Positions 17,182-26,715 are shown, counted from the stretch's first letter. The stretch: DNA of 64,000 bases from Chitinophaga horti (GCF_022867795.2 NZ_CP107006.1:4960001-5024000), one strand, 5' to 3'. Numbers and translations: made by a program. Notes: generated from the letters alone by a model not told the origin.

Positions 17182-17917
17182 GACATTGATCATTGATGAT
17201 GAACCCATCAACATCATTAACCTGCAACGCCTGCTGCAGGCTTACTGCCCAAACGTGCAGGTCATAAAAACCGCCACCAGCGCCGATGAAGGTGCCGCTT
17301 CCATCCGGGAACACCAGCCAGACCTGGTATTACTGGACATCCAGATGCCTGGAAAGAGCGGGCTGGACATGCTTCGTTCCTTACCCGCGCACGGATTTGA
17401 ATTGATCATGGTGACGGCCTACGACCATTATGGTATACAGGCCGTGAAGTTTTCCGCCATCGACTATTTATTAAAACCGGTGGATACGGATGAATTGCAG
17501 GCTGCAATTGATAAAGTCGCGGAGCGCCTGGCGCAAAAACAACAGCACGAGCGACTAAACAACCTGTTGAACATGTTGCATGCACCACGACAGGAGGAAC
17601 ACCGGCTGGCGTTACCTTCCCTTAAGGAAACAAGGTTTGTGTATACACGGGAAATCATCCGCTGTGAAAGTAGTAACAGCTACACCACCTTCCACCTCGA
17701 TTCGGGGGGAAAGATCGTGGTGGCAGTATCTATCTATGAATATGAGGAAATGCTTAGCCCCTACGGATTCATCCGCTGCCATCAGTCACACCTGGTAAAC
17801 AGGCGCTACGTAAAAAGCCTCGTGAAAGAATCTGGCGGCTACCTACTATTGACAGATGGCAGCCAAATACCTGTATCCAGGCAAAAGAAAGATGCGGTAA
17901 AAAACGCGTTGCTGTAA
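17174..17917 (+). CDS. LytTR-family response regulator
   Basis: A 247-residue regulator with a receiver domain (about 1-118; acidic residues in IIDDEP, phosphoacceptor near residue 55 in LVLLDIQMPGKSG, Lys in LLKPV). A LytTR DNA-binding domain covers about 145-245 (IRCESSNSYTTFHLDSGGK; FIRCHQSHLVN). It overlaps the kinase gene by 8 bp, a clear cognate pair. LytTR proteins bind direct repeats; I did not find a convincing pair upstream of the operon. The stop codon abuts that of the convergent oxidoreductase gene. Confidence 0.92.
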   Translation: MIRTLIIDDEPINIINLQRLLQAYCPNVQVIKTATSADEGAASIREHQPDLVLLDIQMPGKSGLDMLRSLPAHGFELIMVTAYDHYGIQAVKFSAIDYLLKPVDTDELQAAIDKVAERLAQKQQHERLNNLLNMLHAPRQEEHRLALPSLKETRFVYTREIIRCESSNSYTTFHLDSGGKIVVAVSIYEYEEMLSPYGFIRCHQSHLVNRRYVKSLVKESGGYLLLTDGSQIPVSRQKKDAVKNALL

Positions 17918-18985
17918 TTATCTCGGTTTCGCGCGTTCGTACTGTACCGGCCAGGCAACATCCTCTCCCAGTTTCCGCGCAGCATGTAAAGGAAAGTACG
18001 GATCACGCAGTAATTCACGCGCCATCAGGATGAGATCGGCCGTACCGTTGACGAGCAGTTCTTCCGCCTGATGGGCCGTGGTAATTAATCCCACCGCACC
18101 CGTAAGCATGCCTGTCTCTTTACGAATACGCGCAGCAAAAGGGGCCTGGTAAGCTGGCCCTAATGGGATTTTCACACCGGGCACAAGTCCACCGGTGGAC
18201 ACATCGATAAGATCTACTCCCACCGTTTTCAGCACCTCCACCAGCTGCACCGATTCATCCGCGTTCCAGCCCCCATCTGCCCAGTCGGTGGCAGAGATGC
18301 GTACGAATAAAGGCAACTCCCGCGGCCACTCTGTATGCACCGCCTGAATCACTTCGAGCAATAAGCGGATACGATTTTCGAAGCTACCGCCGTACTCGTC
18401 GGTGCGCTTGTTACTTAGTGGAGAAAGAAATTGATGTAAAAGGTAACCATGTGCGGCGTGCAGCTCTATCACCTTAAAACCGGCCTTCAATACCCTGCGG
18501 GCAGCCGTCTTAAAGTCGTTTACTACTTTTTGAATACCAGCGGCATCCAACGCCAGCGGCGGCACATCCGAAGGATTAAACGCTACCGCTGATGGAGCTA
18601 CAGGCAACCAACCGCCATCCATCGGGCTCACAACTTTCCCACCCTTCCATGCGGACGCCACACTCGCCTTACGGCCTGCATGTGCGAGTTGCACACCAGC
18701 CACCGCACCCTGCGCTTCCAGGAAAGTGTTGATCTCTGCCAGCTTTTCGATATGCTCATCTTTCCAAATGCCGAGATCGTCCGGCGAGATGCGCCCTTCC
18801 GGCGATACTGCAGCCGCCTCCGTGATAATAAGTCCGGCCCCACCTACCGCACGGCTCCCCAGGTGTACGAGGTGCCACTGATTGGCAAACCCATCTTCGG
18901 AAGAATACTCGCACATTGGCGATACGGTAATGCGGTTACGAAAGGTGACAGATTTTATGGTAAGTGGTGAGAAGAGCTGCGACAT
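17918..18985 (-). CDS. Old-yellow-enzyme family NADPH dehydrogenase (YqjM-like)
   Basis: A 355-residue FMN-dependent TIM barrel of the YqjM (thermophilic-like OYE) branch. The N-terminus (LFSPLTIKSVTFRNRITVSP) and MCEYSS are typical. HAAHGYLLHQFLSPLSNKR holds the substrate-anion-binding His residues, and LILMARELLRDPYFP is the C-terminal phosphate-binding part. It reduces activated alkenes with NAD(P)H; the natural substrate is unknown, but a role in electrophile or oxidative-stress defence is common. It has no signal peptide and is cytoplasmic. It lies 47 bp after the MFS gene in the same direction, so the two may be co-transcribed. Confidence 0.92.
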   Translation of the reverse strand: MSQLFSPLTIKSVTFRNRITVSPMCEYSSEDGFANQWHLVHLGSRAVGGAGLIITEAAAVSPEGRISPDDLGIWKDEHIEKLAEINTFLEAQGAVAGVQLAHAGRKASVASAWKGGKVVSPMDGGWLPVAPSAVAFNPSDVPPLALDAAGIQKVVNDFKTAARRVLKAGFKVIELHAAHGYLLHQFLSPLSNKRTDEYGGSFENRIRLLLEVIQAVHTEWPRELPLFVRISATDWADGGWNADESVQLVEVLKTVGVDLIDVSTGGLVPGVKIPLGPAYQAPFAARIRKETGMLTGAVGLITTAHQAEELLVNGTADLILMARELLRDPYFPLHAARKLGEDVAWPVQYERAKPR

Positions 18986-19032
18986 GGTCTTTTAGTTTTC
19001 GCAGCAAATATCGTACAAAATGGCTAACGTGA

Positions 19033-20199
19033 TCAATTTGCTAAGGCTGCCCGTCCCTTATTGCGCCACGCCAGCAACAGGCAAAGTAATACGCCAATGA
19101 AAGCCAGTCCGGCGCCTACATATTCCGGCGAGGTATAGCCATAGCCAGCGGCAATAGGCAGCCCGCCCAGGTAAGCACCCAGCGCATTACCCATATTAGC
19201 GCTTGCCTGCAACGATGCTGAGGCCAGCATTTCCGAACCCTTCGCCGCGTTGATCATCAGCATTTGCATAGGAGCAATAACAGCAAATGCAAGGGCGCCT
19301 GTGATGAAGGTCATACCAATGGCTGCAGGCTGATAAGGTGTAACGAACGAAACAATGACCAGCGATACGATCATCGCCATCAATAATAAACCTGTCGTTA
19401 GTAATGGAGAGAATCTATCCGCAAGGCGGCCACCAAGGAAGTTACCAACGGCCATGCCTATACCGGCAATAATCATGATGATGGGAACAAACCCTTCGGC
19501 GAAGCCGCCAACTTTGGTCATCAGTGGTGCGATGTAACTGATCCAGGCGAATAGGCCGCCGGTGCCGATCGCGGACACACCGATAATAATCCAGGGTTCG
19601 GGATTGCCGAATGCTTTCATGCTTTCGAGGAAACTGCCGTTGGAAGTGGCAGGAACCTCGGGCATCCAGCGTTTGATGCTGCCCGCTGCGCAAAGCGCCA
19701 GCAAACCTACAATCCCAAACGAAATACGCCAGCTCAGGTGGTGACCAATGGCGGTACCGATCGGCACAGCGACAATATTGGCGATGGTAAGCCCGGCGAA
19801 CATGACGGCTACGGAACGTGCCTCGCGGCCCGGGTCGGACAGGCGGCTGGCTACTACGGCACCGATGCCGAAAAAGGCACCATGTGGTAAGCCTGAAAAC
19901 AAACGGGCCACCAGTAACAATTCGTAGTTAGGTGCCAGGGCGAATGCTGTATTAAATACTGCGAACAGCAACATGAGCATGATCAATACTTTCCGGGGAG
20001 GATAGTTAGCCGCAAAACCCACCATCAACGGGGCGCCAATCACTACCCCAAGTGCATAGGCCGAAATAAGGTGCCCGGCCTCGGGGATAGAAATGCTTAA
20101 TGTACGGGACACATCGGGCAGTACACCCATCATCAGAAATTCTGCCATTCCAATACTTAAACCGCCAAGGGTAAGGGTGAGCAGGCTCTTTTTAACCAT
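19033..20199 (-). CDS. MFS transporter, AraJ-like efflux family
   Basis: A 388-residue membrane protein with about 12 transmembrane helices. The first helices contain GGLSIGMAEFLMMGVLPDVS, matching the drug/sugar efflux branch around AraJ and YdhP. A conserved MFS loop is visible at NYPPRKVLIM and in GRLADRFSP. It probably exports a small molecule, possibly a sugar or drug; the substrate is not evident. It is upstream of the OYE gene in the same direction. No regulatory motif was recognised. Confidence 0.88.
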   Translation of the reverse strand: MVKKSLLTLTLGGLSIGMAEFLMMGVLPDVSRTLSISIPEAGHLISAYALGVVIGAPLMVGFAANYPPRKVLIMLMLLFAVFNTAFALAPNYELLLVARLFSGLPHGAFFGIGAVVASRLSDPGREARSVAVMFAGLTIANIVAVPIGTAIGHHLSWRISFGIVGLLALCAAGSIKRWMPEVPATSNGSFLESMKAFGNPEPWIIIGVSAIGTGGLFAWISYIAPLMTKVGGFAEGFVPIIMIIAGIGMAVGNFLGGRLADRFSPLLTTGLLLMAMIVSLVIVSFVTPYQPAAIGMTFITGALAFAVIAPMQMLMINAAKGSEMLASASLQASANMGNALGAYLGGLPIAAGYGYTSPEYVGAGLAFIGVLLCLLLAWRNKGRAALAN

Positions 20200-20351
20200 G
20201 TTCGCTAGTCCTGTTTTATTTGAGCCCGCAAGTTACCACAATTTGAGCCGCACAGGTAGTACAATTGTAACATTTGATGGGATGAAGCAGTGGCGATGTT
20301 TACACATGGTAAACAGCTGCCCGCGCAAGAATAGCCGGTGTAAACTACGCA

Positions 20352-20389
20352 CAAAAAAAAGCCACTGCTGATAAAATCAAACAGTGGCT
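20352..20389 (-). terminator. Strong intrinsic terminator of the mannoside operon
   Basis: An 8-bp perfect stem (20360-20367 with 20382-20389), followed on the minus strand by eight T. It lies 24 bp after the SGNH hydrolase stop codon and ends the run of genes from 25402 to 20414. Confidence 0.85.
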
Positions 20390-20413
20390 CTATTGGAAGT
20401 ATTAATTAACGGA

Positions 20414-21088
20414 TTATAAACCCAGCGCCTTCATCATTTCGTCGGCTACGAGTTGATTCCCTTTCTCATTCAAGTGCACACGATCGGTGGTCAAGATGCC
20501 TTTCGCTTCATTGTTCGTATTGTTCTTCACCTCATAATCGACAAATGCCTTACGCAGGTCGATCAGTTGTACGCCGTTGTTACCTGCAATCTTGCGGATG
20601 GTTTTTGAATATTGATTGAGATCGCCATCCTGCGGATTGGAGAAGTCGTTCATTTCACCGATTACAGAAGGGGTGCAGATGTATACTTTGATATTTTGTG
20701 CCTGCAGTTTTTTGATGAGGGCGTTATAGAATTTCTCGAATTTATCCAGGTCGGTACCGGTACCGGAGGAGCTTTTATGCCATACGTCATTGATGCCAAC
20801 GTACACTACTACCACGTCCGGCTTCTTAGCCAGTACATCGTCTTCCATCCTCAGGTAAAGATCATACACTTTATTGCCACCGATGCCTGCACCCACCAGC
20901 TCGTAATTATCTGCAGTTTTCTTTTCAGTAAGTGATTTCTGGATGAGGGAAATATAGCCGGCAGGACTTACACCCGCCTGCGTAATAGAATCGCCGAAAA
21001 ACACGATCCGCTGCTTTTTCCTCAATGTCATAGACATACTTGCGATTACAACCAATAGCAGTGCGAACTGCGTTAATATTTTTTTCAT
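20414..21088 (-). CDS. SGNH/GDSL-family lipase-esterase, secreted
   Basis: A 224-residue protein with a signal peptide (about 1-22). All SGNH blocks are visible: block I FFGDSITQAG (nucleophile Ser), block II with Gly in GAGIGGNKV, block III GIND, and block V DRVHLNE (catalytic Asp and His). The length is normal. Members remove acetyl or other acyl groups, often from polysaccharides. It is last in the operon with the AGE epimerase, GH130 phosphorylase and symporter, so it may deacetylate mannan fragments; this is inference. Confidence 0.88.
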   Translation of the reverse strand: MKKILTQFALLLVVIASMSMTLRKKQRIVFFGDSITQAGVSPAGYISLIQKSLTEKKTADNYELVGAGIGGNKVYDLYLRMEDDVLAKKPDVVVVYVGINDVWHKSSSGTGTDLDKFEKFYNALIKKLQAQNIKVYICTPSVIGEMNDFSNPQDGDLNQYSKTIRKIAGNNGVQLIDLRKAFVDYEVKNNTNNEAKGILTTDRVHLNEKGNQLVADEMMKALGL

Positions 21089-21107
21089 GAGTGGATATTT
21101 TTGTCCG

Positions 21108-22271
21108 CTAATTTAATCTACGAATAATCTCTATGCAAGCCCGGGTGTTGTTATATGGACTTTTCCAGGCATCTACCTTGTCTTTACCTGCTATGGGCGA
21201 ATAATCTTCATTCACACCGAACCACCATTCTCCCTGCTGACTATCGCGGATGTGTTTGCGGGTAAATTCCCAGCTTGCGTAGGAGGCTTTCAGGTATTTA
21301 TCGCGACCGCTTACCTGCCAGGCATTCAAAAAGCCGATCATCGCTTCTGCCTGAGGCCAGTATTGCTTTTCGTTTTCCTGGCGATCTTGTTCGGGATGAT
21401 ACCCATAACTTAGTCCATCGTCATCATCCAAGCCTTCGCCAGCCGCGTCTGCAAGGCTTATCGCCCATTCTTTCGCTTTATTGATCCACTTTTCTTCGCT
21501 AATGACGGTTGCCGCCTGTTCCAGCAGCCAGGCTGCGTTCATATCATAACCGTATACTACGAGCGACGCCTGGGATTGCCAACTGGCATCAAAAGATGTT
21601 TCCAGGTGACCACTTTCATGATCGATGATGTGACGGTCAAATACATCCAGCAGGTCCTCGATGCGCTCTTTTACCATCGGCTCCGGCAACACCTGGTACA
21701 AGCTGGTATATGCCTCCAGGATATGCAGCTGATCTTCCGTCACTTTGGAACTGCCGTCGTTCATCGCAGACCAGTCTTCATTGAAAGTTGCTGTGTAACC
21801 AAGCCGCTCCCGGTCAAACGCATGCTGCTCGACCAGGTTAAACAACCGTGCGGCTTGTTCCAGTGCGGCATGAAGACCTGTAGCCTTGTAATACTCGGCC
21901 ATGGCATGCAGACAAGCTGCCTGTCCCATTACCCGCTTATCCCCGCTGGCCTTATTGCCCGCGGCGTCGACGGTCCAATATGCACCACCAAACTCCGCAT
22001 CTATGAAATGCTCGGTAATGTAAGCAAAGGCCCTGTCTGCAATGGTCAGGTAGTCCGGCGTTCCGGTAAGGTTGTAGGCAGCAGTAAAAGCCCACAGGAT
22101 GCGGGCATTCAGCACGACTCCTTTATCTGCCGCCGGATCAGGCACATTATCATTATTCACTTTCCCAAAAAAACCGCCGCGTTCCTGGTCTACCGCGTAT
22201 TGCATCCAATAAGCAAGAATACTGTCTAATTCCTGCTCCATTTCCTGTTTATATAGGGAAGTGTCTACCAT
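21108..22271 (-). CDS. AGE-family epimerase, probable cellobiose/mannobiose 2-epimerase
   Basis: A 387-residue (alpha/alpha)6-barrel enzyme without signal peptide. Recognisable family segments include YWMQYAVDQERGGFFGKVNN at the N-terminus, NARILWAFTAAYN, HAMAEYYKATG, TEDQLHILEAYTSLY and QKQYWPQAEAMIGFL-type sequence near the C-terminus (here ENEKQYWPQAEAMIGFL). In mannan-degrading Bacteroidota this enzyme turns mannobiose into mannosylglucose. The adjacent GH130 gene fits that step. The product is cytoplasmic. Cellobiose epimerisation cannot be excluded. Confidence 0.85.
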   Translation of the reverse strand: MVDTSLYKQEMEQELDSILAYWMQYAVDQERGGFFGKVNNDNVPDPAADKGVVLNARILWAFTAAYNLTGTPDYLTIADRAFAYITEHFIDAEFGGAYWTVDAAGNKASGDKRVMGQAACLHAMAEYYKATGLHAALEQAARLFNLVEQHAFDRERLGYTATFNEDWSAMNDGSSKVTEDQLHILEAYTSLYQVLPEPMVKERIEDLLDVFDRHIIDHESGHLETSFDASWQSQASLVVYGYDMNAAWLLEQAATVISEEKWINKAKEWAISLADAAGEGLDDDDGLSYGYHPEQDRQENEKQYWPQAEAMIGFLNAWQVSGRDKYLKASYASWEFTRKHIRDSQQGEWWFGVNEDYSPIAGKDKVDAWKSPYNNTRACIEIIRRLN

Positions 22272-22309
22272 ATGTTACTGTTTACAACCGGAATTTACGT
22301 AAATAACGG

Positions 22310-23533
22310 TTATATAGCGCGGTGGCCTACACGTCCATTTTCGCTGGCGGTTTGTAACAGTTCCATATTTCTACCAATAATGCCACTAAGTGTTTTTACA
22401 GATGCGCCGGATGTAAAGCCATCCTGCTCTGTATTCACCACGTAATCTACCAGCTGATCTATGCTGCTCGTCGCCACATGCATCCGCGTATCGGAAGAAG
22501 CATAATAAATCAGCACCCGGCCATCTTCCTCCGCGATCCAGCCGTTGGCAAACACGACGTTGCTTACATCACCGATGCGCTCCTCGCCTTCGGGCGCAAG
22601 GAAATAACCCGCCGGCTTGTGCGTCACTTTCGTAAGGTCCTGCAGGTCAGTCATGAAGAGGTATAACACGTATCGGAGCCCCGCTGCAGTATTACGCACC
22701 CCGTGCGCCAGGTGAAGCCAGCCTTTAGGCGTTTTGATAGGTGCGGGCCCCTGACCATTTTTGGCTTCGTAGACGGTATGGTATTTTTTCGGGTCGATGA
22801 CTTTTTCTTCCAGCACTTCTGCATGCTCTATTGAATCGGACAGTCCAAAGCCGATACCTCCGCCACTGCCGGCATCGATGAAGCCATCCTGGGGGCGGGT
22901 ATAGAACGCGTATTTGCCGTTTACAAACTCCGGGTGCAGCACAACGTTACGTTGCTGGGGAGACTTTGTTTTAAGATCGGGCAGGCGCTCCCAGTTTTTC
23001 AGATCTTTACTTCGAATAATGCCGCATTGTGCAATGGCGGCAGATTGATCGTATGCGGGCGCCGACGTATCTTTTCTTTCGGTGCAGAAAAGGCCGTAAA
23101 TCCAGCCGTCCTCGTGCTGCGTGAGGCGCACATCGTACACATTTACATCCGGCTCACCCGACTGACCTACGTTGATCGGGTAGTCCCAGAAACGAAAATT
23201 ATCTATCCCATTCGGACTTTCAGCAATTGCGAAAAAAGATTTTCTGTCTACACTTTCCACTCTCACCATCAATAAATATTTGCCTTCCCATTTGATGGCA
23301 CCGGCGTTAAAGGCAGCATTAATGCCAAAACGTTCCATCAAAAAGGGATTAGTTTGTTCATCGAGATCGTACCGCCAAAAAACCGGGGCATGTGCGGCTG
23401 TAACTACGGGGTATTTGTAACGGGTGTACACCCCGTTGTGCTGCGCCAGCGGCTCATTACGCCGTGTAACCAGTGCTTCATATTGCTTCTTCAGACTCGT
23501 CAGCCGCTGTTCAAATTGGTGCTTCATCGTCAC
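22310..23533 (-). CDS. GH130 phosphorylase, probable 4-O-beta-mannosylglucose phosphorylase
   Basis: A 407-residue five-bladed propeller enzyme of GH130. GAIKWEGKYLLMVRVES and the probable general acid in GEPDVNVYDVRLTQHEDG are characteristic of the subgroup 1 mannosylglucose phosphorylases. VVLHPEFVNGKYAFYTRPQDG and GQGPAPIKTPKGWLHLAHG are other family blocks. It would convert mannosylglucose and phosphate into mannose-1-phosphate and glucose. The neighbouring epimerase supplies its substrate, and the symporter would import the disaccharide. It has no signal peptide. An in-frame ATG two codons later is a possible alternative start. Confidence 0.88.
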   Translation of the reverse strand: MTMKHQFEQRLTSLKKQYEALVTRRNEPLAQHNGVYTRYKYPVVTAAHAPVFWRYDLDEQTNPFLMERFGINAAFNAGAIKWEGKYLLMVRVESVDRKSFFAIAESPNGIDNFRFWDYPINVGQSGEPDVNVYDVRLTQHEDGWIYGLFCTERKDTSAPAYDQSAAIAQCGIIRSKDLKNWERLPDLKTKSPQQRNVVLHPEFVNGKYAFYTRPQDGFIDAGSGGGIGFGLSDSIEHAEVLEEKVIDPKKYHTVYEAKNGQGPAPIKTPKGWLHLAHGVRNTAAGLRYVLYLFMTDLQDLTKVTHKPAGYFLAPEGEERIGDVSNVVFANGWIAEEDGRVLIYYASSDTRMHVATSSIDQLVDYVVNTEQDGFTSGASVKTLSGIIGRNMELLQTASENGRVGHRAI

Positions 23534-23551
23534 AATTTTTATAAGTTGTTG

Positions 23552-25402
23552 TTAGTGCTCCTCTAGTTTGTTCCACCATGTTCTTTTCAATACCAGCAGT
23601 ACCACCGCCAGTATAGCGATCGTAATCACCAGCGGTAATTTCATCCAGAGGATGACGTACATCGGCAAAATGGTAAGACATAACTGCCCCACGATGCCCA
23701 ATGACACGTTGAACATGTTGAGCTTAAAGTTTTTATTTCCCTCAAATGCCGGATCATCCGCCTGTACCAGCGCATGCACCGGCTTCCAGAAGCCCCAGGG
23801 GCGAACGGTTTTGTAAAAATCTTTCAGCACATTGATCTCGGTGGCCGGTGCGGCATAGGTGCCGATAATCGACCCCGCCAATGACAACAGGAAGAGTAAC
23901 GGCCAGTAATATAGATCCAGTCCGTGAATGATGCCGAATGACTTCAATATCGCCAACGCAATGGCCGGCACAATGCCCGACAACATTCCCCAAAAGAAGC
24001 CACTTGCGTTAAAGCGCCACCAATACCATTTGAGCATGTTTGCAGCGACGTACCCGCCGTACAGGCCACTAACGATCCATTGCAGCACGGTATTCACATC
24101 TTTCACAAATAAACCCAAAATCACACCCAGAGTTACTACCGCCAGACCGGCCGTGTAATTCATGGTAATTACCTTTTTGGTGGATGCGTGAGGATTTACA
24201 TATTTCAGGTAAATGTCGTTCACGATATAAGCCTGTGCAGCGTTCAGCGTACCGGAAAAAGTGCCCATGAAAGCACCCAGCAAGCCTGTCAACACTAAGC
24301 CCAGCAGCCCTACAGGTATAAATGCGTTTACAGATGCCGGCAATATTCGTTCAAAATCTGTTCCCCTGGCGGTTTGTAGTTCACCGCTGATTTGGGGATA
24401 ATATAATAAGGCGAGTATCGTAAGCCCCATCACCATCGAATAGCGGACCGGCAGCAGGATGATGGACACAAAGCCGCTCATCTTACTTGCCTCCTGCGGG
24501 GATCGGGTGCTTAATATTTTCTGCATGTCGTAATTGGGCGCGGGGCCGGCCAGGCTGGCAAACACACCTTTGAACAACATCATCATAAAAAAGATTCCGA
24601 ATAGCGAAAATCCATCTTCATCGATCTTTTTGTTCGCATCGTTCACAATGCCCGTCCAATCCATATCCAGCCGGGCACCGAAGAATGGGTCCAGCCAACC
24701 GTTTGGTACATTCGGGGCCGGGCCGCTGTGCAGTTTTATCATCGCAATAACAGCGATGCTGATACAGGCGGCGATCATAATGCAATACTTGATCACATCA
24801 CCCAATACAATACTGTGCATACCGCCCAAGATGGAGTAGAACATGGCGAAGAGCGTAAATACGATCCCATAAAAATGAGGTGCGTACCCGGGCGCAATCG
24901 TAAATGGAATGTAGGGTTGCACCATCTCCCATGGAATAAAGATCTGCATGAACTTACCCAGCCCAACAAAACCATAGGCCATGAAGCCCAGGCAGCTAAG
25001 CAATGCAAACGTCACCACGATGTTATGCGACAACCGCACTCCTTTACCAGCAGCACCAAAACGGCCAGCGAGCCATTCGGCGCCGGTAGTGGCATTGGAG
25101 CGCCGTAACCAGCGTGACAAAAACATCATCAAAAACACCTGGTTAAATACCGGCCAAAGCCAGGGTATCCAAATGCTTTTAAGTCCATAAACGAAGCACA
25201 GGCTCACCATCCACATGGTGCCTGAAATATCGAACATGTCGGACGCATCGCTCAAACCCAACATGTACCAGGGCAGGGACTTACCGCCCATCAGGTAATT
25301 CTCCTTGTTTTGTCTTGCCTTTTTCCGCATCACCCAGCCGATAATCACCATGGTAGTGAGATAGGTAAGGATGATCATGACGTCTAACGCCTGTAGTTTC
25401 AT
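23552..25402 (-). CDS. Sodium:solute symporter (SSS family), probable disaccharide importer
   Basis: A 616-residue membrane protein with roughly 13-14 helices. The start (LDVMIILTYLTTMVIIGWVM) and the loop ENYLMGGKSLPWYMLGLS are classic SSS features. A TGLLGAFMGTFSGTLNAAQAY segment contains the Ser/Thr-rich sodium-site helix. It is first in the four-gene operon with the GH130 phosphorylase and epimerase, so the cargo is most likely a beta-mannosyl disaccharide. The AraC-type regulator is divergent, 381 bp away, and probably controls it. The substrate is inferred from neighbours. Confidence 0.88.
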   Translation of the reverse strand: MKLQALDVMIILTYLTTMVIIGWVMRKKARQNKENYLMGGKSLPWYMLGLSDASDMFDISGTMWMVSLCFVYGLKSIWIPWLWPVFNQVFLMMFLSRWLRRSNATTGAEWLAGRFGAAGKGVRLSHNIVVTFALLSCLGFMAYGFVGLGKFMQIFIPWEMVQPYIPFTIAPGYAPHFYGIVFTLFAMFYSILGGMHSIVLGDVIKYCIMIAACISIAVIAMIKLHSGPAPNVPNGWLDPFFGARLDMDWTGIVNDANKKIDEDGFSLFGIFFMMMLFKGVFASLAGPAPNYDMQKILSTRSPQEASKMSGFVSIILLPVRYSMVMGLTILALLYYPQISGELQTARGTDFERILPASVNAFIPVGLLGLVLTGLLGAFMGTFSGTLNAAQAYIVNDIYLKYVNPHASTKKVITMNYTAGLAVVTLGVILGLFVKDVNTVLQWIVSGLYGGYVAANMLKWYWWRFNASGFFWGMLSGIVPAIALAILKSFGIIHGLDLYYWPLLFLLSLAGSIIGTYAAPATEINVLKDFYKTVRPWGFWKPVHALVQADDPAFEGNKNFKLNMFNVSLGIVGQLCLTILPMYVILWMKLPLVITIAILAVVLLVLKRTWWNKLEEH

Positions 25403-25721
25403 ATATTAATTACCACCAGTTTCTTTCCGAAGATACCCCTGGACCGGGATTTACATTCTCAAAGTCAGCTACGCCCGGGTGAAGGCAAAAGCTTTACATG
25501 CTCAGGCTATACAAACAAGTTCGCACATTCGTTTCCACACATGGATTACACTCAATTCATAACGTCCTGGTAATGCAGTCAAATGTATATCCACTATCTT
25601 ATCTATTCAAATACTTTTTTATCCCTTTGAGATGATTTTTCAACTTATTCAGCCGACCATATTATACAAAATCAATACAGCATTGAATCGCAGGCAGATT
25701 TTACTGTCATTCAAAATATGG

Positions 25722-25750
25722 TACTTATTTTACAAAGCTTTACTTATTTT
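25722..25750 (+). promoter_or_regulatory. Direct repeat TACTTATTTT x2, possible AraC half-sites
   Basis: The ten-base sequence occurs at 25722-25731 and 25741-25750, 19 bp apart, between the divergent symporter and AraC genes. The spacing is near two helical turns, as for AraC-type half-sites. The surrounding 381-bp gap (25403-25783) is AT-rich and otherwise shows nothing recognisable. Confidence 0.4.
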
Positions 25751-25783
25751 TGATTCCATATTTAGTAAAAAAGACCGTCGTAT

Positions 25784-26662
25784 ATGAAAAGTAAATTGAT
25801 GAGAGAGATTACCCCGCTCACGCAAAGCGATTGCTTTACCATCTTCTCCAGGGTTAAATCTACTTTCGATTTCCCTTTACATTATCACGACGAGTTCGAA
25901 TTAAACCTGATACAGAATGGCAAAGGCGCCAAACGTGTAATCGGTGATCACATCGAGGAAATTGACGACTGGGAACTTGTGCTTGTCGGCCCTAACATAC
26001 AGCACGCCTGGTTTACACACAAATGCGATAATCCCGAGATAAGGGAAGTAACGCTGCAGTTCCATAAAGATTTGTTCGACGATAAACTACTCCGGCGCAA
26101 TCAGCTGAGTTTTATGCGCACGATGTTCGAGAAGTCACTGCGTGGTATTCTCTTCTCGAAAGAAACTATTCAGCAACTGGCCCCGCGAATTATCGATCTG
26201 CAACAGAAACACGGGTTCGATTCCATCCTTGAGCTGATGTCGATCCTGCACGACTTATCCATTTCCCGCAACATCCGCGTACTGTCGGATGCGTCGTTCA
26301 ACAATCAGGAACAGTTTTCGTACAACAGCCGGCGGGTGGAAAAAACGTTGGAATACATCAACCAAAACTTCGATAAGGCGATTACGCTTGGAGAAGTGGC
26401 CAAGCTATCCAACATGAGCGAAGTATCGTTCAGCCGCTTCTTTAAACAGCGTACCGGTAATACTTTCATCGACAGTGTAAATGAGATCAGGCTGGGGCAC
26501 GCATCGCGCATGCTGATCGACACCACGCAGACTATTGCCGAGGTAGCCTACCATTGCGGGTTTAACAACATCTCGAACTTTAACCGCATTTTCCGCAAGA
26601 AGAAGGGATGTACACCAAAGGAGTTTCGCGAAAACTTTTCCGGCACAAGGACCTTCATATAA
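25784..26662 (+). CDS. AraC-family transcriptional regulator
   Basis: A 292-residue regulator with an N-terminal cupin-type sensor domain (about 15-130, FPLHYHDEFELNLIQNGKG), a linker, and two HTH motifs at the C-terminus (about 190-285). The HTH region includes ITLGEVAKLSNMSEVSFSRF, IAEVAYHCGFNNISNFNRI and the CTPKEFR tail. It is divergent from the mannoside operon, so it probably activates that operon in response to a mannosyl sugar or derivative. The upstream direct repeat is a candidate site. Confidence 0.92.
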   Translation: MKSKLMREITPLTQSDCFTIFSRVKSTFDFPLHYHDEFELNLIQNGKGAKRVIGDHIEEIDDWELVLVGPNIQHAWFTHKCDNPEIREVTLQFHKDLFDDKLLRRNQLSFMRTMFEKSLRGILFSKETIQQLAPRIIDLQQKHGFDSILELMSILHDLSISRNIRVLSDASFNNQEQFSYNSRRVEKTLEYINQNFDKAITLGEVAKLSNMSEVSFSRFFKQRTGNTFIDSVNEIRLGHASRMLIDTTQTIAEVAYHCGFNNISNFNRIFRKKKGCTPKEFRENFSGTRTFI

Positions 26663-26686
26663 AAAGGGCGCCGCACTACGACGCCC
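26661..26686 (-). terminator. Weak terminator of the hybrid kinase gene
   Basis: A 5-bp GC stem (26666-26670 with 26682-26686) is followed on the minus strand by five T. It lies between the convergent AraC and hybrid-kinase genes. Confidence 0.5.
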
Positions 26687-26715
26687 CATATCAAACAGGA
26701 TTCTCTCTTACCTTA

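Noticed and set aside
21576..22229. 217-codon plus-strand frame
   Set aside because: Antisense shadow of the AGE epimerase.
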